Positions 6,565-13,007 of a stretch of 23,852 nt of DNA are shown in pieces (position 1 is the first letter of the stretch; each line of letters starts with the position of its first letter). Both the position numbers and the translations under genes were made by a program. The DNA is taken from positions 1 to 23,852 of IMG/VR virus record IMGVR_UViG_3300049825_000463; one strand, 5' to 3'. The notes below the pieces were generated by a model. That model made no database searches, was not told the DNA's origin, and saw nothing but the letters and a program-made list of their open reading frames with translations. Source of the DNA: a virus.

Positions 6565-8078
6565 CAGGTTTCTCCGTAAATCATTTCATGCTCGAACGGG
6601 TTGTAGTCCGCAGCGACGAAGGGTTTTTCTTGTTCCCGAACACCGCTCGGGGAGATGGATTGGTATTCGTAGGACGGGAAGGCGAAGGTGCAGGCGAGGG
6701 CGTCGGCGGCGTTGGGGGACGGGACGCCGCGAGCGCGCATTTCCTTTTTCCCCTCGAGTTGGATCGCCTCTTTCGAGTTCAACGTGTAGGTCGGCCCGGT
6801 CAACTCATCCACGAGCGTCGTGTTCTCATTCGTCGCGATGTTCGGGATCGAGCCGGTCGGAAGCCAGTCGCGGATACCGCCCCAAATCTCCGCCCGCTTG
6901 TTTGCGTATTTCGTGCCGTCGGCTGAGAAGCCGTCTGGCTTGGAGCCAAAGTCCACGCCGATCACTGGGATGCGGAGCTGGCGCAAGCGGTCAACGACAC
7001 CGCCTCCGACGCCGCCCTCATCCACCATGCAGATGGTTGCGCCGTGGCGGAGGAATGCGGAGGCAACCTTGCCCGCGAGTGTCATTGTATCGAGGCCGTA
7101 GAGGATCTCAACGGGGCGGCTCACCGCGTCACGTCCACAGCGAGGGAAAATGCAGGAGGGATCGTCGCCGAAGCGGCCAACATCGACACCGAGGATAACC
7201 GCGCCGCCCTGTGGCATGATCTCACGTTCGACAGCACCGCAAGCGGCTTCGTAGGGGATGAATGACTCCGCGTCGATGCGAGGGAACATGCCCCTGACGC
7301 GAACGCGAACGAAGTCGGAGTCCTCGCCGTAGTCGGCGATCCAACGATCGAGCTGGTCTTTGTTCGAGATCGGCACGGTCCGGCTGTCGATGGCCTCACT
7401 CGACCAGCGGTGTGCGAACCGGCCGCCGAGGAAGCAGTCACGGAAGCGGCCTTTGTTCCTCGTGGGGTTGCCGAAGACGGCCCAGATGATCTGGGTGTTT
7501 CGATCGGTGAGGGCGCCCTCGGTCACCTCCCAAATGACGTTCGGGATGGCCGAGCCTTCGTCGAAGATCACGAGGATGCGCTTGCCTGCGTTGTGAAGTC
7601 CGGCAAAGGCCTCGGTGTTCCGCTCGGACCAAGGCACCATGTCGATGCGCCACGTCCGCTCGTGGAGGGGGTCGTTGGCGAAGAGGGCCGTTGCCGTCAT
7701 TTTGAAGAAGTCGCGGGCGATGAAGAGGCGGTGCCACTTGGCAACCTCGGCCCAGGTCTTTGTCTTCAGCTGGTTCTCGGTGTTGGCCGTGACAACGCCC
7801 TTGGTGTCCTCGAGGGTCGAGATGGCCCAAAGGATGATCCAGGCAACGAGGGCGGATTTGCCGATCCCGTGCCCGGAGGTGCGTGCGATCTGCAGCGCCT
7901 GCGATATGTCGATGAGGCCGTCGGCTAGGTCCTGGAGAACCTGCACCTGCCACACCTGGGGGCCGGGCCATTCCTGCAGTTCCGTGCCCGGCTCGCCCCA
8001 AGGGAAAGCCCAATAGACGAAGCCGACGGGATCGGAACTGAACCCGCCGAGTTCGTCAATGAGGTCGATGTGGCTCAT
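6564..8078 (-). CDS. terL: Terminase large subunit (packaging ATPase-nuclease)
   Basis: 504 residues from the ATG at 8078; an in-frame TTG at 8090 would add four residues, and neither start has a good ribosome site. The ATPase domain has the Walker A variant SGHGIGKS (residues 68-75, Lys74), Walker B ILVIFDE (168-174, Asp173/Glu174) and coupling motif FGNPT (202-206). The RNase H-like nuclease domain has GVDVGRFGDD (Asp299), MVDEGG (Asp353) and NAADAL (Asp459) as the acidic triad. It cuts concatemeric DNA and pumps it through the portal. Length and motif order are complete. The partner small subunit is probably the gene at 10492-11067, separated from this one by three virion-type genes. Confidence 0.95.
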   Translation of the reverse strand: MSHIDLIDELGGFSSDPVGFVYWAFPWGEPGTELQEWPGPQVWQVQVLQDLADGLIDISQALQIARTSGHGIGKSALVAWIILWAISTLEDTKGVVTANTENQLKTKTWAEVAKWHRLFIARDFFKMTATALFANDPLHERTWRIDMVPWSERNTEAFAGLHNAGKRILVIFDEGSAIPNVIWEVTEGALTDRNTQIIWAVFGNPTRNKGRFRDCFLGGRFAHRWSSEAIDSRTVPISNKDQLDRWIADYGEDSDFVRVRVRGMFPRIDAESFIPYEAACGAVEREIMPQGGAVILGVDVGRFGDDPSCIFPRCGRDAVSRPVEILYGLDTMTLAGKVASAFLRHGATICMVDEGGVGGGVVDRLRQLRIPVIGVDFGSKPDGFSADGTKYANKRAEIWGGIRDWLPTGSIPNIATNENTTLVDELTGPTYTLNSKEAIQLEGKKEMRARGVPSPNAADALACTFAFPSYEYQSISPSGVREQEKPFVAADYNPFEHEMIYGET

Positions 8079-8105
8079 TTCGTTTAGCAACCAACCGTAT
8101 CAGGC

Positions 8106-8942
8106 TCAAGCACCTGTGTGGCCTTGACAATTGACCATCGCCGAACCAGTCGTGTTGGCTGTGGTGGTTACGATCTCGAGGAGGGTGTTGGCAGTGCCTC
8201 TCAAGGGGGTGTCAAAAACAACCGTGATCGGCTGCGTGTAACCAGCCAGCGGCACAGTTGCGGCCCAGATCACGGCGCCCCCCGCCCCGTCGCGGACCGC
8301 CAAGGGAACCGCCGCACCAAACGCCGTAGTGCTGATCTGACAACTGTCGATGAAGTTGCGAACGCTTGCCCCCGCTGCGGTCTTGATCGTCACCGCGGTA
8401 GTGGTGTTGGAGAGGATGCCGGTTGTGCCGCTGGCGTAAGTCCACTGACCCAAGCCGTTATGAACTGCCACGCCGTTGGTGTCGCCGCGCTGCCGGTCCC
8501 AGGTAGTGCCGTTGAAGACTAGACCAAAGTTAATCGCGCCCCGAAACCACCCTGCGTTTGAGGTAGCATCTGCACCGTTGTTAAGCGCTGTGAAAGCGGC
8601 CCCCGTTCCGGGCACATGCTCTTCAACACGTAATGCACCACGCACGCCGAGTGTTGCGTTACCTCGCTGACCATCTGTGTAAGTTGGCCAAGTTGACGTG
8701 CCCTGGGCCAACGCCCCAACCTTAACCGGATTGCCACTATCTGCGACGCCTGACGCTACGTTGCCCTGCACCTGATTGGCGGTAGTGCCGCTCACGTCCG
8801 CGCCATCGGGGCCAACGAGCGTGACTTGGACAGGGGCACCGAAGCCATCAGGCGTGCCCTGAACGCGCGGGGAGCCTGAGGGCGCGTTCTGTGCGAGGGC
8901 GATGGTGGGGATGAGGAAGGCGAGGTAAAATAGTTTACGCAT
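8106..8942 (-). CDS. Virion/fibre-like protein with predicted signal peptide (278 aa)
   Basis: Start placed at the ATG at 8942 because TAGGAG lies 8 nt upstream and the N-terminus then becomes a textbook signal peptide: MRKL, hydrophobic FYLAFLIPTIALA, and likely cleavage after ALA before QNAPSG. The mature part has NQVQGNVASGVADSGNPVKVG and TDGQRGNATLGVRGALRV (about residues 55-107), then FNGTTWDRQRGDTNG, all recurrent in phage tail/fibre-associated proteins. The C-terminal half is Thr/Ala/Gly-rich and beta-like. Two Cys (in IDSCQ and VNCQGH) could form a disulphide after export. A signal peptide is unusual for a virion protein; a secreted, non-virion role is an alternative. Confidence 0.68.
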   Translation of the reverse strand: MRKLFYLAFLIPTIALAQNAPSGSPRVQGTPDGFGAPVQVTLVGPDGADVSGTTANQVQGNVASGVADSGNPVKVGALAQGTSTWPTYTDGQRGNATLGVRGALRVEEHVPGTGAAFTALNNGADATSNAGWFRGAINFGLVFNGTTWDRQRGDTNGVAVHNGLGQWTYASGTTGILSNTTTAVTIKTAAGASVRNFIDSCQISTTAFGAAVPLAVRDGAGGAVIWAATVPLAGYTQPITVVFDTPLRGTANTLLEIVTTTANTTGSAMVNCQGHTGA

Positions 8943-8953
8943 AGTGGTAACTC

Positions 8954-9622
8954 CTAGACAGGGACTTCTTCCCACAACAGCCGCCCATAGACACTGATCG
9001 TGGTTGTCGATACGGTATTGAGGAGGGCGAGAACGCCCCCCGGCGGCACGATGATTGAGCCGTCAAGTTGTGAGGACATACTCGACATCGGAGTGGTTAC
9101 GGTCGTGGGCACCGCAGTAGTAGTGATGATGTTAGGAGAAGGGAAATCGGTTGCATGGGCAACGACGAGGTTGTTGGTGAGGCCGGTAAGAGCGATGCCT
9201 GCAAGGCCCTTGCCTTTCGCAGCAGCGCCGCCCAGGAGCCTGGAGAATGGAGTCGAACCCGTGGAAATAGCGGTATTGCCTGTTGAGGTTGCCCAAACGA
9301 ATGCACCAGGGCCGATCGCCGCAGTGTTATTGATGCCGGAAGCTAAAGCGGCCTGTAGGATTACAAGGTTAACGCCTGAGCCGAATGGGTTGTAGACGCC
9401 GAGAATCGGGGTGGTTGTTGCGGTCAAGGTGATTGTGTTGGCAGACAGTGGCACTAGTCCAGTAGTGCCGTTAGCGAACAAGTTGCCTCGATAAGTTTGC
9501 TCGTAAAAACGGCCGTGAAGCTGAGAAGATATTTGATCGCCCTGTCGGCCAAATCGAGCAATGATGCCTTGCGCGCTGTCGGACTGATTTTGCGGACCCA
9601 CGTGACCTTGAATGGATGGCAT
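8954..9622 (-). CDS. Virion-associated protein, fibre/decoration-like (222 aa)
   Basis: 222 residues with AAAGGA 8 nt before the ATG. The N-terminus is MPSIQGHVGPQNQ, with LHGRFYEQTYRGNLF at about residues 35-49. The pattern GR(F/Y)YEQxxRGN and the following LTATTTPILGVYNPFGSGVNLVIL occur in phage structural proteins of unknown role. The rest is Thr/Gly/Ala-rich with IIVPPGGVLALLN near the C-terminus, suggesting beta structure. It ends 11 nt before the signal-peptide gene and probably belongs to the same assembly. No catalytic motif seen. Confidence 0.68.
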   Translation of the reverse strand: MPSIQGHVGPQNQSDSAQGIIARFGRQGDQISSQLHGRFYEQTYRGNLFANGTTGLVPLSANTITLTATTTPILGVYNPFGSGVNLVILQAALASGINNTAAIGPGAFVWATSTGNTAISTGSTPFSRLLGGAAAKGKGLAGIALTGLTNNLVVAHATDFPSPNIITTTAVPTTVTTPMSSMSSQLDGSIIVPPGGVLALLNTVSTTTISVYGRLLWEEVPV

Positions 9623-9634
9623 TTGTTTAATCCT

Positions 9635-10495
9635 TTAGTTAAGTGTTTCGGTAAAACCCTCGCGGAGTTCGGAAAGATCGTCGTTTACGCTAAGTCCGGT
9701 CTGGAGAAGAAGAGAATGGACTTGCAACTCGGCGAGGATAGCGTTAAGGGTGTCGAGCATTAGGAGATCAAGAGGGCTAGCCGGATTATCAGCAGAGAGG
9801 CTAACGGGTAGGGCGGTTGCACGAAGCTCCGCGTTTGTAGTCGGACCCGTTACGGCAACTGCACTAGCCCGTAGCTGTGTATCAGTAAGGCCGCCAGTTG
9901 TAACAGCGCCTGAGACAGGAACGGGGGTTGCCCGGAGCTGTGTGTCGGTGAGCGGACCTGTTACGGCGACGCTTCCAGTGATGGTAGTTGAGACTAATGA
10001 TACGGGAACAGCCGTGGCACGTAGCTGAGCGTCCGTAAGTGGACCCGTCACGGCAACGCTACCGGCGATGCTGACGGGTTGGGTTGCTTGCCAAAAAGTT
10101 CCGGTGACTGCGACCGGGCCAGAAACCGTAGTCGTTACTGTCCCGGTAATTGTCGTTGAGGTGAGGGTTACGGGGAGCGCGGACTGATTGCTCGCTAGGA
10201 CGACCGGAAGGCTGGCGGCCATTAAGGCTTGGCCGAGAGAAGGGATTTTTCCGTTGATGGCTGAAAGGGTGGCTTCGGTAGCCGCGCCGGTTGGAAGCGA
10301 GATTGAAGCTACGGTTACTGGAATGGCAGGCTGGTCGGAGGCGAGGACGACCGGGGCGCTGGCTGCAGCTGCTTGCTGCCCGAGGTCGCCGAACTTACCC
10401 TCCAGCGTAGAGAGTGTTACCTCCGTCGCCACGTTTGAAGAGGCGCGGGCTGGAAACGCCTGACCCCGCCGATCTTCAGGAGGTGCAACGCTCAC
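9635..10495 (-). CDS. Repeat-rich fibre-like phage protein (286 aa)
   Basis: 286 residues. The GTG start at 10495 overlaps the small-terminase stop by 4 nt (GTGA). Two long repeats (residues 22-61 and 72-111) share ATE.TLS...GK...LGQ...AAS.PVVLAS.Q.A.PVT. Four short repeats (153-166, 182-195, 203-216, 219-232) share LTDTQLRATPVPVS-type sequence, alternating with VAVTG beta segments. Such repeats are known in phage tail and fibre proteins and are likely beta-solenoid or trimeric. The C-terminal 50 residues (LMLDTLNAILAELQVHSLLL) are Leu-rich and could be a trimerising coiled coil. An adhesin-stalk role is inferred; the receptor is unknown. Confidence 0.72.
   Translation of the reverse strand: MSVAPPEDRRGQAFPARASSNVATEVTLSTLEGKFGDLGQQAAAASAPVVLASDQPAIPVTVASISLPTGAATEATLSAINGKIPSLGQALMAASLPVVLASNQSALPVTLTSTTITGTVTTTVSGPVAVTGTFWQATQPVSIAGSVAVTGPLTDAQLRATAVPVSLVSTTITGSVAVTGPLTDTQLRATPVPVSGAVTTGGLTDTQLRASAVAVTGPTTNAELRATALPVSLSADNPASPLDLLMLDTLNAILAELQVHSLLLQTGLSVNDDLSELREGFTETLN
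9800..10039 (-). repeat. Four degenerate coding repeats, LTDTQLRATPVPVS type
   Basis: Four copies encode LTDAQLRATAVPVS, LTDTQLRATPVPVS, LTDTQLRASAVAVT and TTNAELRATALPVS. Spacings are 29, 21 and 16 residues, so unit length is not constant and the array may change by recombination. Confidence 0.75.
10163..10432 (-). repeat. Two approx. 40-residue coding repeats, TLS..GK..LGQ type
   Basis: Residues 22-61 and 72-111 of the repeat-rich fibre-like protein align without gaps and share about half of their positions. Both end in (A/L)PVT and continue into beta-like segments. Confidence 0.65.
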
Positions 10496-11067
10496 CCTTC
10501 AATCACCCGTTCGCGAACCCGCTTCCGTGCGGCCTCGAGCCGACCTGCGAGATCGACATTGACGTTCAGGTTCGTGGAGGACGATTGCGGTCCGAAGCCG
10601 GTGCGATCCGCGCCCATCTTCGTGATCTCCATGATCTGCCCGATGGATATATCGTCCGGCGCCATTTCCATCCGCTCGGCCAAGATGTCCGCCGCGTCGA
10701 GCGCCAGGCCCGACAGCCTCGTATGAAGATCACGGTATTGCGCCGAGACATCTTCCCGGTAGAAATGCAAAAGTTCCTTGAACGCCGGATCATCTTGCAA
10801 GATGCTCACCCGCGAGGCCGAGTAGCCGCAGACAATCCCCGCCTCCCCCGGCGCCATCCCGCCCGCAAGGCTTCGGGCCAGCGCATGATGCCGCTCACTG
10901 ATCCGTTTAATCGCCGGGGCGTGGCTCCCCTTCTCTTCACCCAAAAGGGAGATGTCCGCTGCGTCCAATTCCCGCACCACCTTGGCCGACACGGTCACCG
11001 CCGCGCGCCCCCTCGTCCGCATAAGCGGGAGGTCGAGGTCTAAGGAGAGGGGCGCCATATCGTTCAT
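10492..11067 (-). CDS. Terminase small subunit-like DNA-binding protein
   Basis: 191 residues from the ATG at 11067 (MNDMAPLSL); in-frame ATGs at 11103 and 11118 would add 12 or 17 residues. I prefer 11067 because a promoter-like element overlaps the earlier starts, but ribosome sites are weak at all of them. The core ISERHHALARSLAGGMAPGEAGIVCGYSASRVSILQDDPAFKELL is a helix-turn-helix typical of small terminase subunits. It is followed by a long helical oligomerisation region (FYREDVSAQYRDLHTRLSGLALDAADILAERME). It would recognise phage DNA and recruit the large subunit. It is the first gene of the leftward unit. An alternative is a non-terminase HTH regulator. Confidence 0.68.
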   Translation of the reverse strand: MNDMAPLSLDLDLPLMRTRGRAAVTVSAKVVRELDAADISLLGEEKGSHAPAIKRISERHHALARSLAGGMAPGEAGIVCGYSASRVSILQDDPAFKELLHFYREDVSAQYRDLHTRLSGLALDAADILAERMEMAPDDISIGQIMEITKMGADRTGFGPQSSSTNLNVNVDLAGRLEAARKRVRERVIEG

Positions 11068-11098
11068 GTCGCCAGCATACCACGATCCCGCTTGCGGG

Positions 11099-11128
11099 TC
11101 CATACCTCTTTGAACCATACCGACTCAA
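11099..11128 (-). promoter_or_regulatory. Candidate leftward promoter for the virion operon
   Basis: Minus strand TTGAGT (11128-11123), 18-nt spacer, TATGGA (11104-11099). The spacer and -10 region hold two GGTATGG copies. Expected start near 11092 would give a roughly 25-nt leader before the ATG at 11067. The match is moderate, and a phage-encoded activator may be needed. Confidence 0.3.
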
Positions 11129-11228
11129 GGGCCACATATTTTGCGCAGGGGTAGGTATAAGAAAACGCCCCCCGCCATACGGCGAAATAGGTCTCGGCCT
11201 CTGGCCGGTAATGGGAATGAGGTGGGTG

Positions 11229-11258
11229 CGTTCATATTCGGGCGAGTTGTTATGAACG
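11229..11258. repeat. Inverted repeat CGTTCATA-N14-TATGAACG
   Basis: Perfect 8-bp arms at 11229-11236 and 11251-11258, separated by 14 nt. The arm centres are about 22 nt apart, i.e. two helical turns, which suits a dimeric regulator. Located midway between the divergent promoters. Confidence 0.5.
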
Positions 11259-11324
11259 GAACGTGGGCGTGGGGGGTGAGGGTATGTGGTTGAAACTCGG
11301 GGATTATTTATTTTCGGGGATGGG

Positions 11325-11353
11325 TTGACGGTATGGGTGGGGTATGGTCTAGT
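11325..11353 (+). promoter_or_regulatory. Sigma-70-like rightward promoter
   Basis: TTGACG (11325-11330), 17-nt spacer, TCTAGT (11348-11353). The spacer carries two GTATGG copies 11 nt apart (11331 and 11342), a likely place for a regulator. It would give a leader of about 80 nt before the ATG at 11441. Confidence 0.45.
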
Positions 11354-11440
11354 CATGGCATCGGGATTAACCCGTTATCGACTCGCCGTGACGCCTAACA
11401 CATGAGTCGGAGTCTTTGAACTAGGCAAAAGGAACATGCT

Positions 11441-11950
11441 ATGACTATTATCATTACGCGCAACTACGCCCATCGCACCTTCGGCGCCATCGGTTCGGTT
11501 GAACTGACCGCACCGTCCGGCAAATATATGCTGGATGGGAAGGAACTGCCGGAGCAATCGGTTAATCATCTGTTGACGTTCGCCCTGCAGACGTTGCAAG
11601 ACGCATACGCGGGGGCTGATGATGCGGCGGAGGCGATTGGCGCGTTCGGCAAGAAGCTGGATAAGTTGATCGCCGGAACCCTGGGCACCCGTTCGGGCGG
11701 CGATGGCGTTGATGAATTCACCACGGTCGCTCGGCAAATGATCCGCACGGCGATGAAGTCGAAACTCGGCGCGAAATCGCCGGAATGGGCCGCGTTCACC
11801 GGCCTGGCCGATGCGGATCAGAATGTCAAACTCGATGCGAACTATGCCAAGAACGAAGCGCATTTCAAGCCGTTTGTCGAGGCGAAGGTTGCGGAACGTT
11901 CGGCCGATCGGGCGCGGAAAGCGGCGATGAATGTCGGTTTCGAGCTTTAA
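11441..11950 (+). CDS. Conserved phage early protein of unknown function (169 aa)
   Basis: 169 residues with AAAGGA 7 nt before the ATG, a promoter upstream and a strong terminator 14 nt after the stop, so it is probably a single-gene transcript. The N-terminus MTIIITRNYAHR is followed by a short beta-rich part and SGKYMLDGKELPEQSVNHLLTFALQTLQDAYAGA (about residues 26-59). A helical region includes DGVDEFTTVARQMIRTAMKSK and KSPEWAAFTGL. The C-terminal part is basic (FVEAKVAERSADRARKAA) and ends VGFEL. I recall similar proteins in other phages but no function. An abundant early DNA-associated protein is a guess from expression signals and charge. Confidence 0.75.
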   Translation: MTIIITRNYAHRTFGAIGSVELTAPSGKYMLDGKELPEQSVNHLLTFALQTLQDAYAGADDAAEAIGAFGKKLDKLIAGTLGTRSGGDGVDEFTTVARQMIRTAMKSKLGAKSPEWAAFTGLADADQNVKLDANYAKNEAHFKPFVEAKVAERSADRARKAAMNVGFEL

Positions 11951-11963
11951 TACGAATTGAATT

Positions 11964-11995
11964 TGCCCCCGTGAGAAATTGCGGGGGCATTTTTT
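11964..11995 (+). terminator. Rho-independent terminator
   Basis: Stem TGCCCCCG (11964-11971) pairs with CGGGGGCA (11982-11989), loop of 10 nt, then six T (11990-11995). It ends the transcript of the 169-residue early protein. Confidence 0.9.
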
Positions 11996-12179
11996 CGCCT
12001 GCGATAATCGTTTGTGGTAATGTTTTAGGGAAACGCTCGGGGCGGCGTTTTTCGCCAAATCGATAGATCCGCATTTTTCCGGAATCGTATGGCTCACTTT
12101 TTTCCGTTCGCGAGCTTTTCGTTCGCTTTTTTCCTTTTAAGCTGAATTTTTTTTTTTTGACAGAAATTGAAAAAGAGGG

Positions 12180-12201
12180 GCCATACGAGCGGGGATATGG
12201 C
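12180..12201. repeat. Dyad GCCATA-N10-TATGGC
   Basis: GCCATA (12180-12185) and TATGGC (12196-12201) are perfect inverted copies. The dyad starts 18 nt after a TTGACA box, where it could block or activate a promoter. Confidence 0.5.
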
Positions 12202-12220
12202 TCGTTGCCAATGGCATGGG

Positions 12221-12244
12221 GCCATACCGGGCTGCACGTATGGC
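12221..12244. repeat. Dyad GCCATAC-N10-GTATGGC
   Basis: Perfect 7-bp arms at 12221-12227 and 12238-12244. It is the longest match to the CCATAC motif family and lies 20 nt from a similar dyad. Confidence 0.55.
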
Positions 12245-12369
12245 TGGTTCCGGAAATGTGTGGCAATGTCGCGAAATGCGCGAAATGGCATGCCCGAGCG
12301 TTCCCCCTAGGCATTACCCCATACGCATACCACAGCGCCCGTTGCCGCGACCGTGGCTGGGCAACGCGG

Positions 12370-12398
12370 TTGCGCCGGGGGCCGGGATATGGTATGGT
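12370..12398 (+). promoter_or_regulatory. Candidate promoter for the small-gene cluster
   Basis: TTGCGC (12370-12375), 17-nt spacer, TATGGT (12393-12398), about 50 nt before the ATG at 12455. The -10 box overlaps a GGTATGG motif and another lies at 12413-12419. Moderate match. Confidence 0.35.
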
Positions 12399-12454
12399 GC
12401 AACATCGGCGGAGGTATGGCGACAACCGGCCCCGGCGACAGTAGGAGACCCAAC

Positions 12455-12586
12455 ATGCAAGACTATTGGAAACAGTTTGAAAACGGACTCACGAAGCGGG
12501 TTCGGATTATTAACGGGCAGGAAGTCGTTTATATCGGCGAAAGGCTGAAAATGATTCCGCTCGCCGATTACAAGACGACCTGCTAG
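12455..12586 (+). CDS. Small unknown protein (43 aa)
   Basis: Start set at the ATG at 12455, with AGGAG 7 nt upstream; the open frame extends further upstream but has no ribosome site there. Sequence starts MQDYWKQFENGLTKRVRIIN and ends in a Thr-Thr-Cys. Mixed helix/strand pattern with a charged N-terminal helix. No family recognised. First of a set of separately ribosome-bound tiny genes with lower GC than the virion genes. Confidence 0.6.
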   Translation: MQDYWKQFENGLTKRVRIINGQEVVYIGERLKMIPLADYKTTC

Positions 12587-12614
12587 CCGCACCGGTTTAC
12601 GAAAGGACTTAGGC

Positions 12615-12704
12615 ATGCAAATCAAATCACCCAGTGGAAAGGTATACTCCTTTTCAACCGCGCAGATTAAAGACGCGGAATCATTCTTAGATTGCGAGGC
12701 CTGA
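12615..12704 (+). CDS. Very small unknown protein (29 aa)
   Basis: 29 codons with AAAGGA 7 nt before the ATG. Sequence begins MQIKSPSGKVYSFSTAQIKD and ends FLDCEA. The strong ribosome site and position in a run of similar tiny genes support it, but length alone makes it uncertain. No family recognised. Confidence 0.45.
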   Translation: MQIKSPSGKVYSFSTAQIKDAESFLDCEA

Positions 12705-12707
12705 CTA

Positions 12708-12747
12708 GCGGGCGTAGCCCGAGCGGTTATCTCGTTCGCACCACCCC
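12708..12747 (+). other. tRNA-like 5' fragment (no closed cloverleaf)
   Basis: The sequence GCGGGCGTAGCCCGAGCGGT (12708-12727), followed by TATCTCGTTCGCACC, resembles a tRNA 5' half (acceptor strand, TA, D-stem, AGCGGTTA D-loop) joined directly to a TTCG-containing piece. No anticodon arm or matching 3' acceptor strand is present, so it is not a functional tRNA gene. It could equally be two small hairpins between genes. Confidence 0.25.
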
Positions 12748-12770
12748 ACAAACCTTGAAAGGAAATTAAA

Positions 12771-12944
12771 ATGTTCAAACTATATGCCCGCCGTGATCGT
12801 TCAGTCTATCGCGTCTTTCGCTCCGACTGGTTCGGGGATCAATTCGAAGTCATGGAATTAACCGACTTCGATAAGTTCCAGGGCTATCTCAAGCAGATTG
12901 GGCTGGAAATTGAAGTCCTCGAGGGAGATGATGAACCCATATGA
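12771..12944 (+). CDS. Small unknown phage protein (57 aa)
   Basis: 57 residues with AAAGGA upstream of the ATG. Begins MFKLYARRDRSVYRVFRSDW. The first half is basic and beta-like; the second is acidic (ELTDFDKFQGYLKQIGLEIEVLEGDDEPI). Balanced composition and a good ribosome site suggest a real gene. No family recognised. Confidence 0.6.
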   Translation: MFKLYARRDRSVYRVFRSDWFGDQFEVMELTDFDKFQGYLKQIGLEIEVLEGDDEPI

Positions 12945-13007
12945 TTCCACCTGTGAGCGGCATCCCCAAGGGCGGCCTCTCATTGATGCAATAGAGGAGT
13001 GAAAGAC

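Larger units (their letters stand above)
11119..11440. promoter_or_regulatory. Divergent intergenic control region
   Basis: About 320 nt without a credible gene, between the leftward virion unit and the rightward early unit. It holds CCATAC/GTATGG motifs (11115, 11175, 11331, 11342), an 8-bp inverted repeat CGTTCATA-N14-TATGAACG (11229-11258), a short hairpin CGGG-ATTAA-CCCG (11362-11374) just after the rightward promoter, and G-rich stretches. The layout suggests control of the early/late switch. Confidence 0.55.
11996..12454. promoter_or_regulatory. Noncoding control region with dyads, T-tract and CCATAC motifs
   Basis: About 460 nt without a gene I can support. It contains seven exact CCATAC/GTATGG hexamers (12087, 12181, 12222, 12238, 12319, 12392, 12414) plus near matches, two dyads (12180-12201, 12221-12244), a direct repeat CTTTTTTCC (12097-12105 and 12126-12134), and a run of 12 T (12147-12158) ending in a TTGACA box (12157-12162). 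It could be an operator array, an early control region or a replication origin; the sequence does not decide between these. Confidence 0.5.

Noticed and set aside
6413-7198. Plus-strand open frame of 261 codons
   Set aside because: Shadow of the large terminase; its composition is dominated by Arg/Gly/Ser, as expected for an antisense frame of GC-rich DNA.
8079-8128. Promoter ahead of the large terminase (TTGAGC with TAAACG)
   Set aside because: The -10 box matches consensus poorly and overlaps the gene start; no other support.
8106-10495. Diversity-generating retroelement (as in BPP-1) acting on the fibre-like genes
   Set aside because: No reverse transcriptase, no template/variable repeat pair and no C-type lectin-like end are visible in the window.
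11865-12425. Minus-strand open frame of 186 codons over the terminator and control region
   Set aside because: It covers a clear terminator, the dyads and the T-tract, and its low-complexity Lys/Arg/Pro content does not look like a protein.
12353-12454. Upstream extension of the 43-residue gene
   Set aside because: Runs through a promoter candidate and CCATAC-type motifs; the ATG at 12455 has a perfectly placed AGGAG.
12941-12994. 17-codon frame starting in the stop of the 57-residue gene
   Set aside because: Too short and without its own ribosome site; it may only be a coupling accident.
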